Part shown: positions 5,387-6,441 of the stretch, piece after piece
How positions within the stretch are numbered: position 1 is the stretch's first letter
Layout of the letters: each line of letters begins with the position of its first letter
Source of the DNA: Gammaproteobacteria bacterium
GTDB taxonomy: Bacteria; Pseudomonadota; Gammaproteobacteria; UBA6429; Thiohalophilaceae
Assembly (NCBI GenBank): GCA_029880425.1
Contig: JAOUOK010000109.1
Coordinates: 1-6,441 of the forward strand
Direction of reading: 5' to 3'
DNA length: 6,441 bases
Position numbers and translations under genes: made by a program
Notes under the pieces: model-generated
Seen by the model: only the letters and a program-made list of their open reading frames with translations
Told to the model about the DNA's origin: nothing
Database searches by the model: none

Positions 5387-6441
5387 ATGAAAAATTATCA
5401 GTCCTGGGGCCGTTTCCCAAAAATCGATAACGATAAACAGGATGTTTATCATGTTTATCCTGATTCATTTTCATTCCCTGATTTTGACAGTGATGCAGAA
5501 AATACAGCTACATTTTTGGCTTATGGACAAGGACGAAGTTATGGTGATGTCTGCCAAAATCAGGATGGCATGTTACTCGATACGCAACACCTGGATCATT
5601 TTATTCAATACGACAGGGATAAAGGTATTTTACGTTGTGAAGCAGGTGTTACTTTTGAAAATATCCTGCAACTCATCGTGCCACATGGCTGGTTTCTTCC
5701 TGTTACACCCGGTACAAAATACATCAGCGTTGGCGGTGCGATTGCCAACGATGTACACGGTAAGAATCATCATAAAGCCGGAACCTTTGGCAGGTACGTT
5801 TTGCAATTTGAATTATTACGTTCAAATGGTGATCGTCTTATTTGTAGCCCTGAAGAAAATACAGATTTCTTTAATGCCACCATTGGTGGCTTAGGCTTAA
5901 CCGGTTTAATTAACTGGGTTGAATTTTCCTTAAAAAAAATACCTGGTCATAAAATCGAACAGGAAACGATTCGCTTTAATAACCTTAAAGAGTTTTACGC
6001 GCTGTCAGATCAATCTGATAAAGACTGGGAATACACCGTCGCATGGATTGATTGCCTGGCCTCAGGTGATGAGCTTGGACGTGGTTTATTTATCCGCGGT
6101 AATCATTGTGAATCAAATAAGAAATATAAGTTTAAAACTTACAAACTTTCAGTACCTTTTGATGCACCCGGTTTCCTGCTAAACAAGTACACGGTTACTG
6201 CGTTTAATCAACTTTACTTTAAACGCCCGATTAAACAAATCCAGCAAGTGGACTATGATCCCTTCTTTTACCCGTTGGATGCCATTGCAAACTGGAACCG
6301 CCTTTATGGCAGGAAAGGTTTTATGCAATACCAGTGTGTTATAGCCAAAGAACACCGTGAGACGGCGATGCATGAAATGCTCACCATTATCGCTCAAAGT
6401 GGCCAGGCTTCATTTCTCAGTGTGTTAAAAGAATTTGGTGA
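5387..6441 (+). CDS. DprE1-like FAD-dependent oxidase (3' truncated by window end)
   Basis: The frame is open from the ATG at 5387 to the window end, giving 351 residues of a family about 430-460 aa long. It is a VAO-type FAD oxidoreductase resembling decaprenylphosphoryl-beta-D-ribose 2'-oxidase (DprE1), which makes the 2'-keto intermediate DPX. Visible marks are the N-terminal SWGRFPK, FAD-loop GQGRSYGD (Y52), LRCEAGVTFENIL, PVTPGTKYISVGGAIANDVHGKNHH with active-site H124, AGTFGRYV, TIGGLGLTGLI, and the late segment FMQYQCVIAKE to SFLSVLKEFG. The last of these aligns with mycobacterial DprE1 just before the region holding the benzothiazinone-target Cys387 and catalytic Lys418, so those residues fall beyond the window. 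There is no signal peptide. The start is favoured by SWGRFPK falling at the usual distance. No Shine-Dalgarno is seen, and the 6-base gap to the preceding stop implies translational coupling. Confidence 0.92.
   Translation, partial: MKNYQSWGRFPKIDNDKQDVYHVYPDSFSFPDFDSDAENTATFLAYGQGRSYGDVCQNQDGMLLDTQHLDHFIQYDRDKGILRCEAGVTFENILQLIVPHGWFLPVTPGTKYISVGGAIANDVHGKNHHKAGTFGRYVLQFELLRSNGDRLICSPEENTDFFNATIGGLGLTGLINWVEFSLKKIPGHKIEQETIRFNNLKEFYALSDQSDKDWEYTVAWIDCLASGDELGRGLFIRGNHCESNKKYKFKTYKLSVPFDAPGFLLNKYTVTAFNQLYFKRPIKQIQQVDYDPFFYPLDAIANWNRLYGRKGFMQYQCVIAKEHRETAMHEMLTIIAQSGQASFLSVLKEFG
5432..5450 (+). repeat. short perfect inverted repeat inside the start of the DprE1-like gene
   Basis: GATAAACA (5432-5439) and TGTTTATC (5443-5450) are perfect complements around a GGA loop, 45-63 bases after the start codon. 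TGTTTATC occurs again at 5452-5459, giving two alternative partners. In RNA this would be an A/U-rich hairpin of modest strength. It may simply reflect the Asp-Lys and Val-Tyr codons it encodes. Confidence 0.5.

Noticed and set aside
5442..5894. 150-codon open frame on the + strand
   Set aside because: It lies in a different frame inside the DprE1-like gene, whose own frame shows continuous family motifs from 5387 to the window end. The product of the alternative frame has no recognisable pattern.

Overview
The window looks like chromosomal DNA of a Gram-negative bacterium, most likely a gammaproteobacterium of moderate G+C. The evidence is a YqhA-family (UPF0114) membrane protein, a periplasm-facing Sel1-repeat protein, compact operons and a strong intrinsic terminator. 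The genus cannot be fixed from this sequence alone. There are no RNA genes, mobile elements, CRISPR arrays or phage signatures.

Left block (1-2940, all + strand). The window opens inside purK, the ATP-grasp enzyme of de novo purine synthesis, whose first roughly 55 codons lie upstream. It is followed, with spacers of 40-51 bases, by a histidine-phosphatase (RHG) enzyme, a small RsmC-type SAM methyltransferase, and the four-helix membrane protein YqhA. A GC-rich hairpin flanked by an A tract and a T tract (2906-2936) closes this probable transcription unit. The same hairpin can terminate the convergent gene from the other side.

Middle (2961-3925). One minus-strand gene encodes a membrane-anchored protein with about four Sel1-like repeats. 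Its best start is the ATG at 3740, which has a textbook Shine-Dalgarno sequence. An A+T-rich divergent intergenic region of about 185 bases follows and contains a plausible sigma-70 promoter for the right-hand operon.

Right block (3926-6441, + strand). Two tightly linked genes (6-base gap) form the most interesting part. The first is a fusion of a HAD-type phosphatase domain with a UbiA-family membrane transferase of the decaprenyl-phosphate phosphoribosyltransferase (Rv3806c-like) type. The second is a FAD-dependent oxidase closely resembling mycobacterial DprE1, with its C-terminus cut off by the window end. Together they suggest a polyprenyl-phosphoryl-pentose (DPR to DPX to DPA-like) pathway. 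In order, the steps would be transfer of phosphoribose to polyprenyl phosphate, removal of the 5-phosphate, and oxidation of the 2'-OH. A DprE2-like short-chain reductase is predicted just beyond the window. Mycobacteria use this pathway to make the arabinose donor for the cell wall; its purpose in this organism cannot be read from the window.
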